Positions 63,930 to 64,000 of a stretch of 64,000 bases of DNA are shown in pieces (positions within the stretch are counted from its first letter, which is position 1; each line of letters starts with the position of its first letter). Position numbers and translations under genes: made by a program. The stretch covers positions 1 through 64,000 of the forward strand of contig VGMW01000007.1 in NCBI GenBank assembly GCA_016866235.1, written 5' to 3'. This DNA is from Bacteroidota bacterium (GTDB lineage Bacteria > Bacteroidota > Bacteroidia > Cytophagales > Cyclobacteriaceae). The notes under the pieces were generated by a model. That model saw only the letters and a list, made by a program, of their open reading frames with translations. It was not told the DNA's origin and did not search any database.

Positions 63930-64000
63930 TTAAGGAGCCAACCGATGGATCTTCCATCCGGTTTCTTCGCGATGGTATTCTATGCGGTCGTGAAGTCTGC
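63930..64000 (-). CDS. pdxH: Pyridoxamine 5'-phosphate oxidase, C-terminal fragment
   Basis: The last 22 residues read RLHDRIEYHRE followed by WKIHRLAP and a stop, which is the very characteristic C-terminus of PdxH. The rest lies beyond the right edge. PdxH makes pyridoxal phosphate. It is convergent with bshB1, three bases apart. Confidence 0.8.
   Translation of the reverse strand, partial: RLHDRIEYHREETGWKIHRLAP

Overview
The window is a chromosomal stretch from a member of the Bacteroidota, most likely a Cytophagales-type bacterium. The evidence is a Bacteroidota-style gene set: two DUF5916 outer-membrane proteins, a primary sigma factor lacking region 1.1, mitochondrial-type aconitase, bacillithiol genes, and Kdo synthesis genes that show a Gram-negative envelope. 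The promoters I can read fit the TTG (-33) / TAnnTTTG (-7) pattern of this phylum rather than the E. coli one. No phage, insertion sequence, CRISPR array or integrase is visible. This is mostly core genome with a few unexplained loci.

Layout, left to right. Positions 1-7.1 kb hold a penicillin-acylase fragment, kdsC-kdsA, cysC-cysQ, a lipid kinase with acyl carrier protein, and a SPOR-like/ExbB/ExbD/TonB cluster that energises the outer membrane. Positions 7.1-13.2 kb hold tyrS, a MazG-like pyrophosphohydrolase, a 48-residue conserved protein, an unknown membrane protein, a tail-specific protease, a His-rich lipoprotein and a START-domain protein. Positions 13.2-21.5 kb hold a reverse-strand glycolysis group (pgi, pfkA, ROK kinase) behind two amidohydrolases and a histidine kinase/response regulator pair. 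Positions 21.6-26.9 kb hold the two DUF5916 proteins and a START-like protein. Around 27 kb lie tRNA-Met, its terminator and an array of eight 24-bp repeats.

Positions 27.6-38.1 kb hold aconitase, a MarR regulator and a long reverse-strand run sufB-C-D-S-E, a DUF59 protein, a bacilliredoxin, queD and folE, with an Lrp-type regulator upstream. Between that regulator and fadD (38.1-38.4 kb) is a plus-strand RNA gene with its own promoter and terminator. It folds as a class II tRNA-like cloverleaf with a 77-nt variable region. Positions 38.5-49.6 kb hold fadD, a TolB-like propeller, a methyltransferase, an SDR/ROK pair, FtsE, a small transaldolase, the SRP RNA, cysS, yidD, a Tat-exported PLP enzyme and a lipoprotein.

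Positions 49.7-56.9 kb hold the complete histidine operon hisG-D-C-B-H-A-F-IE. It is preceded by a short leader peptide with seven His codons and an attenuator, with a matching antiterminator pairing. Positions 57-64 kb hold lptF/G, rpsO, pnp, rpoD, trxB, bshB1 and the C-terminus of pdxH.

The most distinctive signals are the tRNA-like RNA at 38.2 kb, the histidine attenuator at 56.8 kb and the 24-bp tandem array at 27.3 kb. Bacilliredoxin, thioredoxin reductase and BshB1 together indicate bacillithiol-based redox chemistry connected with Fe-S cluster assembly.
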